Part shown: positions 1 to 7,082 of the stretch, piece by piece
Layout of the letters: each line of letters opens with the position of its first letter
How positions within the stretch are numbered: position 1 is the stretch's first letter
Origin: JBKEAJ01 sp047972135
Lineage (GTDB): Bacteria; Bacteroidota; Bacteroidia; Bacteroidales; Prolixibacteraceae
Length of the DNA: 30,504 nucleotides
NCBI GenBank assembly: GCA_047972135.1
Contig: JBKEAJ010000034.1
Location: 1-30,504, forward strand
Reading direction: 5' to 3'
Made by a program: the position numbers and the translations under genes
The notes under the pieces: model-generated
The model's database searches: none
Told to the model about the DNA's origin: nothing
Seen by the model: only the letters and a program-made list of their open reading frames with translations

Positions 1-2
1 GG

Positions 3-392
3 CTGGAAAAGGGTTACTGTTTATACGGCAATGATATTGACGACAGTACATCTCCATTGGAAGCAGGTTTGGGCTGGATAACAAAATTTGTTGATGGCAA
101 TGATTTTGTCGATAGAGCTTTCCTTGAGAAACAAAAGCAGGACGGAGTGGAGCGCAAGTTAGTAGCCTTTGTGTTGAATGAAAGGGGTATTCCTCGTCAT
201 GATTATGAGATAGTTGATGGCTCAGGAGCTATTATCGGCAGAGTTACCTCAGGTTCACAGTCGCCGATATTGGCAAAAGGAATAGGCTTAGGTTATGTAA
301 GCACAGAATATTCAAAAATTGATACAGAGATATTTATAAGGGTTCGCAAGAAAGACATTTCTGCGGCAGTAGTAAAATTACCATTTGTTTAG
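3..392 (+). CDS. gcvT: Aminomethyltransferase (glycine cleavage system T protein), 3' part
   Basis: GcvT moves the methylene group of the aminomethyl-lipoyl H protein to tetrahydrofolate, releasing ammonia. The reading frame is open from base 3, so the gene begins outside the window and only about the last 129 residues are seen. The text LEKGYCLYGNDIDD followed by SPLEAGLGWITKF is the characteristic GcvT stretch leading into the C-terminal barrel domain. It continues with LVAFVLNERGIPRHDYEI, GRVTSGSQSP and GIGLGYV, all standard for the family. A TTG inside the frame at 57 is not the start, because the conserved sequence runs through it. The next gene begins 15 bp downstream on the same strand, so the two may be cotranscribed. 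The identification rests on recognised family sequence and is strong. Confidence 0.93.
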   Translation: MEKGYCLYGNDIDDSTSPLEAGLGWITKFVDGNDFVDRAFLEKQKQDGVERKLVAFVLNERGIPRHDYEIVDGSGAIIGRVTSGSQSPILAKGIGLGYVSTEYSKIDTEIFIRVRKKDISAAVVKLPFV

Positions 393-407
393 TAAATGTT
401 TTAATCG

Positions 408-1601
408 ATGAGCAAAGTATTATTAATAGGAGCTGGTGGTGTAGGGACAGTAGTGGCTCACAAGATGAGCGAGGACAGGGATGTGTTTTCGGAAGTAATG
501 TTGGCAAGCCGCACAAAATCGAAGTGCGATGCTTTGGCGGAGAAGATAGGAACAGATTTTATAAAGACGGCACAAGTAGATGCCGACAGCGTAGCCGATT
601 TGGTTAAGCTGATAGAATCGTATAAGCCTGATTTGGTAGTTAATGTAGCATTGCCATATCAGGATTTGCCGATTATGGATGCATGTTTGGCAACGAAGAC
701 AAGCTATTTGGACACTGCCAACTACGAGCCAAAGGATGAGGCAAAGTATGAATATAAATGGCAGTGGGCATATAAAACACGCTTTGAAGCAGCTGGTATT
801 ACAGCTATTTTGGGATGTGGATTTGATCCGGGAGTAACATCTGTTTACGTGGCACCTGCTGTCAAACATCATTTTGACGAGATACATTATCTTGATATTG
901 TAGACTGTAATGGAGGCGACCACGGGAAAGCTTTCGCTACCAATTTTAATCCTGAAATAAATATCAGAGAGATCACCCAAAAGGGTAAGTATTGGGAGAA
1001 TGGTCAGTGGCATGAGACAGAGCCGCACGAGATTCACAAGCCACTTAACTATCCCAATATCGGTGCAAAGGAATCCTATCTTATTTATCATGAGGAGCTT
1101 GAGAGCTTGGTTAAGAATTTTCCTAGCATTAAGCGTGCGAGGTTTTGGATGACCTTTGGGCAGGAATATCTTACGCATTTGCGGGTTATTCAGAATATTG
1201 GAATGGCAGGCATAGAGCCTATCAATTATGAAGGAAAGGAGATAATACCCATTCAATTTTTGAAAGCCGTATTGCCCGATCCTGGTGATTTGGGCGAGAA
1301 CTACAAAGGCGAGACCTCCATTGGTTGCCGCATAAAAGGAATAAAAGACGGTAAGGAGCGTACATATTATATATACAACAATTGCAGCCACGAGGTGGCG
1401 TTCAAGGAAACAGGCATGCAAGCCGTGAGCTATACCACAGGAGTCCCTGCCATGATTGGCGCAATGATGTATCTTAAAGGTTTGTGGAAGAAGGCAGGAG
1501 TTTTCAATGTTGAAGAATTTAATCCCGATCCATTCATGGAGCAGTTGATGACAAAGGGCTTGCCATGGATAGAGGAGTTCAATGTCGATTTGGAGTTATA
1601 G
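408..1601 (+). CDS. Carboxynorspermidine synthase / saccharopine dehydrogenase family protein
   Basis: This 397-residue protein has an N-terminal Rossmann fold with the nucleotide-binding motif GAGGVG at residues 8-13 (VLLIGAGGVGTVVAHKM), as in saccharopine dehydrogenases. The overall pattern (LDTANYEPKDEAKYEYKWQW, GCGFDPGVTSVYVA, ATNFNPEINIREI) matches the bacterial carboxy(nor)spermidine dehydrogenase branch. That enzyme reductively condenses aspartate semialdehyde with a diamine, using NAD(P)H, in spermidine or norspermidine synthesis; the partner decarboxylase NspC is not in this window. ATG at 408 is the first start after the gcvT stop. The gap is 15 bp with no hairpin, which suggests readthrough from gcvT. 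Family assignment is firm. The exact amine substrate is inferred. Confidence 0.85.
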   Translation: MSKVLLIGAGGVGTVVAHKMSEDRDVFSEVMLASRTKSKCDALAEKIGTDFIKTAQVDADSVADLVKLIESYKPDLVVNVALPYQDLPIMDACLATKTSYLDTANYEPKDEAKYEYKWQWAYKTRFEAAGITAILGCGFDPGVTSVYVAPAVKHHFDEIHYLDIVDCNGGDHGKAFATNFNPEINIREITQKGKYWENGQWHETEPHEIHKPLNYPNIGAKESYLIYHEELESLVKNFPSIKRARFWMTFGQEYLTHLRVIQNIGMAGIEPINYEGKEIIPIQFLKAVLPDPGDLGENYKGETSIGCRIKGIKDGKERTYYIYNNCSHEVAFKETGMQAVSYTTGVPAMIGAMMYLKGLWKKAGVFNVEEFNPDPFMEQLMTKGLPWIEEFNVDLEL

Positions 1602-1940
1602 GAGTTTGATGTATTAAGGGCTTAGTACATGACATAATTCTGGCTCTATAATGAATAGAGTGGGTTATGATGTAAATACAAGCAATATGCCGTATGCTGT
1701 AAGTTAAGGTTTAATCGTTTAGAGTTTAGTTGTTAGTTTAGGGACGTAGTCCCGATATCTGAATAGATACGGGATGGTAAGCTGTTAATTACTAATCTTC
1801 CGAACATGACTAGGCGAAGTCCTATGTGACAATGAGCGGTAGAACTCGCATAATTATCCGACTACTGCAGAGCTTACTTTTGTTGAAGAGCAAGGAGATA
1901 CTAGCGTAGCAGAGGTAACATACGAGTATAAGGATTAAGT

Positions 1941-1970
1941 ATTCACCGTTGGTTATAACCAACGGTGAAT
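1941..1970. repeat. Perfect 30-bp palindrome
   Basis: Each 15-base arm (ATTCACCGTTGGTTA and TAACCAACGGTGAAT) is the exact reverse complement of the other, with no spacer. It lies 52 bp upstream of the promoter-like TATCTTTG at 2022. With no loop it is better explained as a site for a dimeric DNA-binding protein, or a repeat remnant, than as an RNA hairpin. Which of these is inference. Confidence 0.9.
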
Positions 1971-1983
1971 GGAATCACTAAAA

Positions 1984-2000
1984 GTTATAACCAACGGTGA
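1984..2000 (+). repeat. Repeated half-site of the 1941-1970 palindrome
   Basis: GTTATAACCAACGGTGA repeats exactly the stretch 1952-1968 of the palindrome. The offset is 32 bp, close to three helical turns, so a protein bound at both copies would face the same side of the DNA. The copy ends 21 bp before the TATCTTTG element. Confidence 0.85.
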
Positions 2001-2021
2001 GTAGGTTGTAAAAAAAAAGAC

Positions 2022-2029
2022 TATCTTTG
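2022..2029 (+). promoter_or_regulatory. Candidate Bacteroidota -7 promoter element for the ATPase gene
   Basis: TATCTTTG fits the TAnnTTTG consensus of the primary sigma factor in this phylum. No TTTG-type -33 element sits at the usual spacing (the nearest TTG, at 2006-2008, is only 13 bp away), so this may be a weak or activator-dependent promoter. Transcription would begin near 2035, very close to the open frame of the ATPase. Confidence 0.45.
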
Positions 2030-2081
2030 TAAGAAAAAGATATGTAATTATAGGTTTTTACAAGAAAGGATAAAAAAGCGA

Positions 2082-3164
2082 TTGGGTTCGAGGAAAGCAA
2101 TTATAATAACGGGACCTCGACAAGTGGGTAAGACTACTATTGTAAGAACGATACTAGGAGGGAAAGGTTATTTGCATTTAGACGGTGATAACCTGAAAGT
2201 TAGAACACTTCTTTCAGAGCCTAACAGCGAGGAGATACGAACTATCGTTGGAAAAAATAAGTTTGTTTTTATAGACGAGGCACAACGGATTGAGGGGATA
2301 GGTTTGACCATGAAGATTATTATCGATCAGATTTCTGATGTTCAGTTGTTTGCTAGCGGCTCGTCATCATTTGATTTAACCAACAGAGTTACTGAACCTT
2401 TAACAGGGCGGAAATGGGAGTATAAGTTATTTCCCATATCGTGGGAGGAATATGAAGATCATCACGGATATTTAGATGCAGATCAACAACTTGAGAATAG
2501 GTTGATTTATGGGTTTTATCCAGATGTTTTAAACAATAGGGGAGATGAAGTAGAAGTGCTGAGAAATCTGACAGATAGCTACTTGTATAAAGATATTCTT
2601 TCGTATTCGGATATACAAAAGCCGGATGTTTTAGATAAGTTGGTACGTGCATTGGCTCTACAAATGGGGAGTGAGGTGAATTATTCTGAGTTGTCGCAAT
2701 TGGTGAGTATTGACAAAAATACAGTCATCAAATATATTGATATTTTGCAAAAGGGGTATATAGTTTTCAGACTAGGTAGTTTTAGTCGTAATGTCAGGAA
2801 CGAAATAAAAAGAGGGAATAAAATTTATTTTTATGACAATGGTATCAGGAATGCAATAATAGGAAACTTCAATCCACTAGGTCTGCGGAATGACAAAGGA
2901 GCGTTATGGGAGAATTTTTTGATATCGGAGAGGATTAAGCAGCTATCGTACAAGCAGAGTGTGTCGCGCGCATATTTTTGGCGAACCAAGCAAAAACAGG
3001 AAGTTGATTTTGTCGAGGAGAATGCGGAGCAGGTATATGGTTATGAGTTTAAGTGGAGTAATAAGTCTGGCGCAAAATTGCCAAAGACCTTTGTAGATGC
3101 GTATAGTGCGGAAAGCAAAGTAATTGATCGCAAGAATTTCAGAGATTTTGTTGTAATAAAATGA
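2082..3164 (+). CDS. AAA-type ATPase with DUF4143 domain; start uncertain
   Basis: The 360-residue product has Walker A GPRQVGKT at residues 11-18, Walker B FVFIDEAQ ending in D65-E66, and a sensor-like ASGSSSFDL near 91-99, followed by the usual PLTGRKWEYKLFPISWEEY. The C-terminal DUF4143 part (LYKDIL onward) contains a winged-helix-like segment. It also has residues resembling a PD-(D/E)xK nuclease core: GALWENFL, QEVDFV and YEFKWS. Members of this widespread family have no well-settled role, and links to toxin-antitoxin or mobile DNA are only suggestions. TTG at 2082 is the only standard start in frame, yet upstream codons back to about 2052 (RFLQERIKKRLGSRK) look like the normal family N-terminus. 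The true start may therefore be non-standard (ATA at 2040), or lost by mutation. The gene stands alone between two hairpin-rich non-coding regions. Confidence 0.8.
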   Translation: MGSRKAIIITGPRQVGKTTIVRTILGGKGYLHLDGDNLKVRTLLSEPNSEEIRTIVGKNKFVFIDEAQRIEGIGLTMKIIIDQISDVQLFASGSSSFDLTNRVTEPLTGRKWEYKLFPISWEEYEDHHGYLDADQQLENRLIYGFYPDVLNNRGDEVEVLRNLTDSYLYKDILSYSDIQKPDVLDKLVRALALQMGSEVNYSELSQLVSIDKNTVIKYIDILQKGYIVFRLGSFSRNVRNEIKRGNKIYFYDNGIRNAIIGNFNPLGLRNDKGALWENFLISERIKQLSYKQSVSRAYFWRTKQKQEVDFVEENAEQVYGYEFKWSNKSGAKLPKTFVDAYSAESKVIDRKNFRDFVVIK

Positions 3165-3646
3165 AACGAGCGATTACACAAGTTCTCACAAGCGAGAATG
3201 CAAGCTGTTAGTTTTTAGTTTAACAGCTAATATCTACTGTCTGTTTTATTTATTCCCTTACGGGGAATATTGGTATCTTCTTGCTTACATCTTTTCTATT
3301 AAGCTCTTAGTCCTACGGACAAAACAATTAAACGATTCAACAAGACTGTTCGCTTATAGCCTAAAGCATACGGCTTGTTGCTTGCACATTTAGGCTGAAT
3401 AGTTACCATAGACAGCTTGACGAGTTAAATAAGCATAAATATCAGTAAATATAGTTTCGGCATAAGGCTGCATGTTTTGGCATTTTATTCTAAGTTTCTG
3501 ATAATCAGCAATAGTTTTCCATCTTTATTTATTATAATCTCAGATTCAGCATTTTAATATATTGTAGTCGTAGGCAAAGTGTTGTGAGATAAGAATAAAA
3601 GCGATACCTTTGTGCCGCTTAATGTAAAAAATATTGATTAATAATT
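3165..3646. other. Non-coding interval with five small hairpins, ahead of the ribosomal operon
   Basis: No gene is visible. Inverted repeats lie at 3183-3198 (TTCTC/GAGAA), 3203-3228 (AGCTGTTA/TAACAGCT, 10-nt loop), 3251-3269 (TATTCCC/GGGAATA), 3310-3320 (GTCC-TAC-GGAC) and 3359-3395 (GCCTAAA/TTTAGGC enclosing 23 nt). None is followed by a clean T-run. The rpsL promoter candidate and a short A-rich leader occupy the last 65 bases. Confidence 0.6.
3582..3612 (+). promoter_or_regulatory. Candidate main promoter of the ribosomal protein operon
   Basis: TACCTTTG at 3605-3612 matches the Bacteroidota -7 consensus TAnnTTTG. A TTG at 3582-3584 stands 20 bp upstream, where a -33 element is expected. 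Transcription would begin near 3618, giving a leader of about 28 nt that is A/T-rich and has no Shine-Dalgarno sequence before the rpsL ATG at 3647. No comparable element was found in the longer gaps inside the operon (rpsL-rpsG, infA-rpmJ). Confidence 0.65.
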
Positions 3647-4024
3647 ATGCCAACAATTCAACAGTTAGTTAGAAAGGGACGCAAGGTGATGGTAGAGAAG
3701 AGCAAGTCTCGCGCCTTGGATGCGTGTCCACAGAGGAGAGGTGTTTGTGTAAGGGTTTACACGACTACACCAAAGAAGCCTAACTCAGCGATGAGGAAGG
3801 TAGCAAGGGTAAGACTTACCAACGGCAAGGAGGTTAATGCCTACATTCCGGGTGAGGGACATAACTTGCAGGAACACAGTATTGTATTAGTTCGTGGCGG
3901 CAGGGTAAAAGATTTGCCTGGGGTACGTTACCACATTATTCGCGGAGCATTAGATACTGCGGGAGTAGACGGGCGTACACAGCGGCGGTCGAAGTACGGA
4001 ACGAAGAAGCCAAAGGCTAAATAG
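3647..4024 (+). CDS. rpsL: 30S ribosomal protein S12
   Basis: S12 lies at the decoding centre of the small subunit and influences tRNA selection accuracy. The 125-residue sequence is near full family identity: VYTTTPKKPNSAM, LTNGKEVNAYIPGEGHNLQEH, GGRVKDLPGVRYH. The lysines whose replacement gives streptomycin resistance (K43 and K88, counting Met) carry the sensitive residues, and D89, the usual methylthiolation site, is present. It is the first gene of the operon, 35 bp after the -7 element. The gap to rpsG is 101 bp, the largest in the operon. Confidence 0.98.
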   Translation: MPTIQQLVRKGRKVMVEKSKSRALDACPQRRGVCVRVYTTTPKKPNSAMRKVARVRLTNGKEVNAYIPGEGHNLQEHSIVLVRGGRVKDLPGVRYHIIRGALDTAGVDGRTQRRSKYGTKKPKAK

Positions 4025-4125
4025 CGGAATTAGAGAGAGTTAGAAGTGGTTTGGTTGAGTAAATTCAAGATAGAATTGAAGATAAGCTCGGCAGCCGATT
4101 TAAGTAACACTTAGAAAAAGAAAAA

Positions 4126-4602
4126 ATGAGAAAGTCAAAACCAAAGAAGCGAATTATATTGCCTGATCCAAAGTTTGGTGATATTGTAGTAACAAAGTTT
4201 GTTAATAACATGATGTTGTCGGGAAAGAAGAGTCTTTCGTACGATATTTTTTACGGAGCATTAGAGATTGTTAGTCAAAAGATGAAAGACAAAGAAGAGC
4301 AGCCCTTAGACATCTTCAAGCAAGCTTTGGCAAATGTGACTCCCCAGGTAGAGGTTAAAAGTCGTCGTGTAGGCGGAGCGACCTTCCAAGTTCCGATAGA
4401 GCTTAGTCCTGAGAGGAAGCAGTCTGTGAGTATGAAGAATTTGATATTGTATTCACGCAAGCGTTCGGGCAAGTCTATGTCAGACAAGTTGGCAGCGGAG
4501 ATTCAGGCAGCCTATAATGAGGAGGGAGGAGCATATAAGAAGAAGGAGGAGACTCATAGAATGGCAGAGGCGAACCGTGCATTTGCACACTTTAGGTTTT
4601 AA
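4126..4602 (+). CDS. rpsG: 30S ribosomal protein S7
   Basis: S7 nucleates assembly of the 16S rRNA 3' major domain and contacts E-site tRNA. The 158 residues include the expected N-terminal basic segment (RKSKPKKRIILPDPKFGD), the helical core VEVKSRRVGGATFQVP and the C-terminal HRMAEANRAFAHFRF. ATG at 4126 follows an A-rich run (AGAAAAAGAAAAA) rather than a Shine-Dalgarno site. The preceding 101-bp spacer holds a short TCGGC-A-GCCGA inverted repeat at 4088-4098 but no promoter-like element. fusA begins 18 bp downstream. In E. coli S7 represses the str operon; nothing here shows whether that holds. Confidence 0.98.
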   Translation: MRKSKPKKRIILPDPKFGDIVVTKFVNNMMLSGKKSLSYDIFYGALEIVSQKMKDKEEQPLDIFKQALANVTPQVEVKSRRVGGATFQVPIELSPERKQSVSMKNLILYSRKRSGKSMSDKLAAEIQAAYNEEGGAYKKKEETHRMAEANRAFAHFRF

Positions 4603-4620
4603 TAAATAAATAGGAAGACA

Positions 4621-6735
4621 ATGTCAAGAGACTTAAAACATACACGAAATATAGGCATCATGGCGCACATTGATGCCGGTAAAACGACAACGACAGAGCG
4701 GATTTTGTTCTATACTGGTCTTACTCATAGAGTGGGCGAGGTACATGATGGAGCTGCAACCATGGACTGGATGGAGCAAGAGCAAGAGCGCGGTATCACA
4801 ATAACTTCAGCAGCTACTACAACTTTTTGGAAGTATTTGGGTACTGAGCATAGGGTTAATATAATAGATACACCGGGACACGTAGACTTTACGGTAGAGG
4901 TTGAGCGTTCGCTTCGCATATTGGATGGTGCGGTAGCATTGTTTTGTGCGGTAGGCGGAGTAGAGGCACAATCGGAGACAGTATGGAGACAGGCGGAAAA
5001 GTATAATGTTCCGAGAATTGGTTTTGTCAATAAGATGGACCGTTCGGGAGCAGATTTCTTCAAAGTGGTAGAAGAGGTAAAGGAAAAGTTAGGAGCTAAA
5101 CCTGTACCTTTAGTAGTTCCTATTGGAGCAGAAGAGAATTTTGAGGGAGTGGTAGATTTGGTAGCAATGAAGGCTATTCGTTGGACCAATGATAAGGCAG
5201 AGATGAACAATTTTGAAGAGATTGAAATTCCTGCAGATTTAAAAGATCAAGTAGAGGAGTGGAGAAACTATCTTATAGAAGCGGCAGCAGAGTCTGACGA
5301 TGCTTTAATGGAGAAGTTTTTTGAGGATGCTGATTCGATAACGGAGGATGAGTTGAAAGTTGCAGTTCGTAATGCTGTATTGCAAGGGCTTTTTGTACCA
5401 ATGCTCTGTGGTTCGGCATTTAAGAACAAAGGAGTTCAGTTTTTGTTGGATGCAGTATGTGCTTACTTGCCAAGTCCACTAGACAATCCAGAGGTACATG
5501 GAGTAGATCCTCGTGATCCTGAGACAGCCTTAGTAAGACATTCCGATACGTCGGAGCCATTGGCAGGATTGGCATTTAAAATAGCCACTGATCCATTTGT
5601 TGGACGTTTGTGTTTTGTAAGGATTTACTCGGGTAGGCTAAATGCAGGTTCTACGGTATTGAATGCAAGGACAGGTAAGAAAGAGCGTATATCACGTCTA
5701 TATCAGATGCACTCCAACAAGCAAAATCCTGTTGATTATTTGGAGGCAGGAGATATCGGTGCATGTGTAGGATTTAAAGATATAAGAACGGGCGACACGC
5801 TTTGCGACGAGAAGAATGCGATTACATTAGAGAGTATGACTTTCCCTGAGCCTGTAATTGGTATCGCAGTTGAGCCAAAGACTCAGAAAGATTTAGATAA
5901 ACTAGGAGTTGGTCTTTCCAAGTTGGCAGAAGAAGATCCGACTTTCCGGGTAGAGACTGATGAAGACTCAGGGCAGACAGTTATTCGCGGAATGGGCGAG
6001 CTTCACTTGGATATTATTATTGACCGTTTAAGACGCGAGTTTAAGGTTGAGTGTAATCAGGGCGCTCCACAAGTAGCCTACAAAGAGGCAATTAGTCAGT
6101 CGGTACAGCTTAGAGAGGTATTTAAGAAGCAGACTGGAGGACGAGGTAAATTTGCAGATATTATTGTAAGGGTAGAGCCAGCAGACGATGATAAGCCGGG
6201 CTTGACCTTTGTAAATGAGATAAAGGGAGGTAATATACCTCGTGAATATATTCCATCTGTAGAGAAAGGGTTTAAGGAAGCGATGTCCAATGGTCCATTG
6301 GCAGGATTTGAGATAGACAGTTTGAAAGTAACACTTATTGACGGTTCTTTCCACCCAGTAGACTCTGATCAGTTATCGTTTGAGATTTGTGCACGCCAAG
6401 CCTTTAAGAGTGCGGCATCGCAAGCTGGTCCTAAGCTGATGGAGCCGATAATGAAATTGGAAGTTACAACGCCTGAGGAGAGTATGGGTGATATAATTGC
6501 AGATTTGAACCGTCGCAGGGGTCAGGTTGAGGGCATGGAGTCGAAAGGTACAGCGCGGGTTGTGTCAGCTAAGGTTCCATTGTCGGAGCAGTTTGGCTAT
6601 GTAACTGTATTACGGACGCTTTCGTCGGGAAGGGCTAATTCCTCGATGGAGTTTAACCACTACGAGGAAGTACCTAAGCAGATAGCACTTAAGGTATTGG
6701 AGGAAGCAGAAGGAAGAGTAGATTTATTAAAATAA
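4621..6735 (+). CDS. fusA: Translation elongation factor G (canonical)
   Basis: EF-G is the GTPase that drives ribosomal translocation and, with RRF, ribosome recycling. The 704-residue length is typical. G motifs are intact: AHIDAGKT at 15-22, RGITI at 57-61, DTPGH at 83-87 with the catalytic His87, and NKMD at 137-140. Domains II to V follow, including RGMGELHLD and the domain IV stretch YKEAISQSVQLREVFKKQTGG. Intact GTPase motifs and the location mark this as the housekeeping EF-G rather than the divergent EF-G2 known in Bacteroides. The usual str-operon neighbour tuf is absent: rpsJ follows after 19 bp. Confidence 0.98.
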   Translation: MSRDLKHTRNIGIMAHIDAGKTTTTERILFYTGLTHRVGEVHDGAATMDWMEQEQERGITITSAATTTFWKYLGTEHRVNIIDTPGHVDFTVEVERSLRILDGAVALFCAVGGVEAQSETVWRQAEKYNVPRIGFVNKMDRSGADFFKVVEEVKEKLGAKPVPLVVPIGAEENFEGVVDLVAMKAIRWTNDKAEMNNFEEIEIPADLKDQVEEWRNYLIEAAAESDDALMEKFFEDADSITEDELKVAVRNAVLQGLFVPMLCGSAFKNKGVQFLLDAVCAYLPSPLDNPEVHGVDPRDPETALVRHSDTSEPLAGLAFKIATDPFVGRLCFVRIYSGRLNAGSTVLNARTGKKERISRLYQMHSNKQNPVDYLEAGDIGACVGFKDIRTGDTLCDEKNAITLESMTFPEPVIGIAVEPKTQKDLDKLGVGLSKLAEEDPTFRVETDEDSGQTVIRGMGELHLDIIIDRLRREFKVECNQGAPQVAYKEAISQSVQLREVFKKQTGGRGKFADIIVRVEPADDDKPGLTFVNEIKGGNIPREYIPSVEKGFKEAMSNGPLAGFEIDSLKVTLIDGSFHPVDSDQLSFEICARQAFKSAASQAGPKLMEPIMKLEVTTPEESMGDIIADLNRRRGQVEGMESKGTARVVSAKVPLSEQFGYVTVLRTLSSGRANSSMEFNHYEEVPKQIALKVLEEAEGRVDLLK

Positions 6736-6754
6736 ACGTTTATATAAATTTGGT

Positions 6755-7060
6755 ATGGCCCAAAAAATTAGAATTAAGCTGAAATCGTACGATCACAACT
6801 TGGTAGACAAGTCGGCTGAGAAGATTGTAAAGACAGTAAAGGCTTCTGGGGCGGTTGTAAGTGGACCAATTCCGCTACCAACGCACAAGAAGATTTTCAC
6901 TGTTTTGCGTTCGACTTTCGTGAATAAGAAATCACGAGAGCAATTTGAGTTGGCATCTTACAAGCGCTTGATCGACATTCACAGCTCAACAGCAAAAACC
7001 GTCGAGGCTCTAATGAAACTAGAGTTACCTAGTGGCGTCGAAGTAGAAATTAAAGTGTGA
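6755..7060 (+). CDS. rpsJ: 30S ribosomal protein S10 (NusE)
   Basis: S10 belongs to the 30S head and also acts as NusE, bridging NusG and the transcription antitermination complex. The 101-residue protein shows the family pattern IRIKLKSYDHNLVDKSAEKIV, GPIPLPTHKKIFTVLRS and SREQFELASYKRLIDI. In E. coli this gene starts the S10 operon with a long regulatory leader. Here only 19 bp separate it from fusA, so it is read from upstream and there is no room for such a leader. Confidence 0.98.
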   Translation: MAQKIRIKLKSYDHNLVDKSAEKIVKTVKASGAVVSGPIPLPTHKKIFTVLRSTFVNKKSREQFELASYKRLIDIHSSTAKTVEALMKLELPSGVEVEIKV

Positions 7061-7082
7061 TAATCGAACATTAAAGAAAGAA

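Larger units (their letters stand above)
1602..2081. other. Non-coding interval with several small hairpins and a palindromic array
   Basis: No convincing gene lies in these 480 bases. Visible structure: a hairpin at 1644-1660 (CTCTAT/ATAGAG); GGGAC-GTA-GTCCC at 1741-1753; an adjoining hairpin at 1751-1773 (CCCG-TATC with one bulged A against GATACGGG); a weak TAGG/CCTA pair at 1811-1824; the perfect palindrome at 1941-1970; and its half-site at 1984-2000. A promoter-like element follows at 2022-2029. None of the early hairpins has a downstream T-run, so I do not call them terminators. Confidence 0.6.

Noticed and set aside
423..1421. Long open frame (332 codons) on the minus strand opposite the carboxynorspermidine synthase-like gene
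   Set aside because: It lies entirely antisense to a gene with clear family sequence. Its product has cysteine- and leucine-rich low-sense composition, and it has no promoter or neighbour on that strand.
1744..3395. Possible rho-independent terminators among the intergenic hairpins
   Set aside because: None of the stems is followed by a T-run, and most stems are only 4-8 bp, unlike the clear terminators at 20968 and 23171.
3619..3646. ATGTAA minimal start-stop in the rpsL leader (3622-3627), with a similar ATGTAA at 2042 ahead of the ATPase
   Set aside because: Two occurrences of a six-base word in AT-rich leaders are easily due to chance, and there is no sign of a regulatory uORF.
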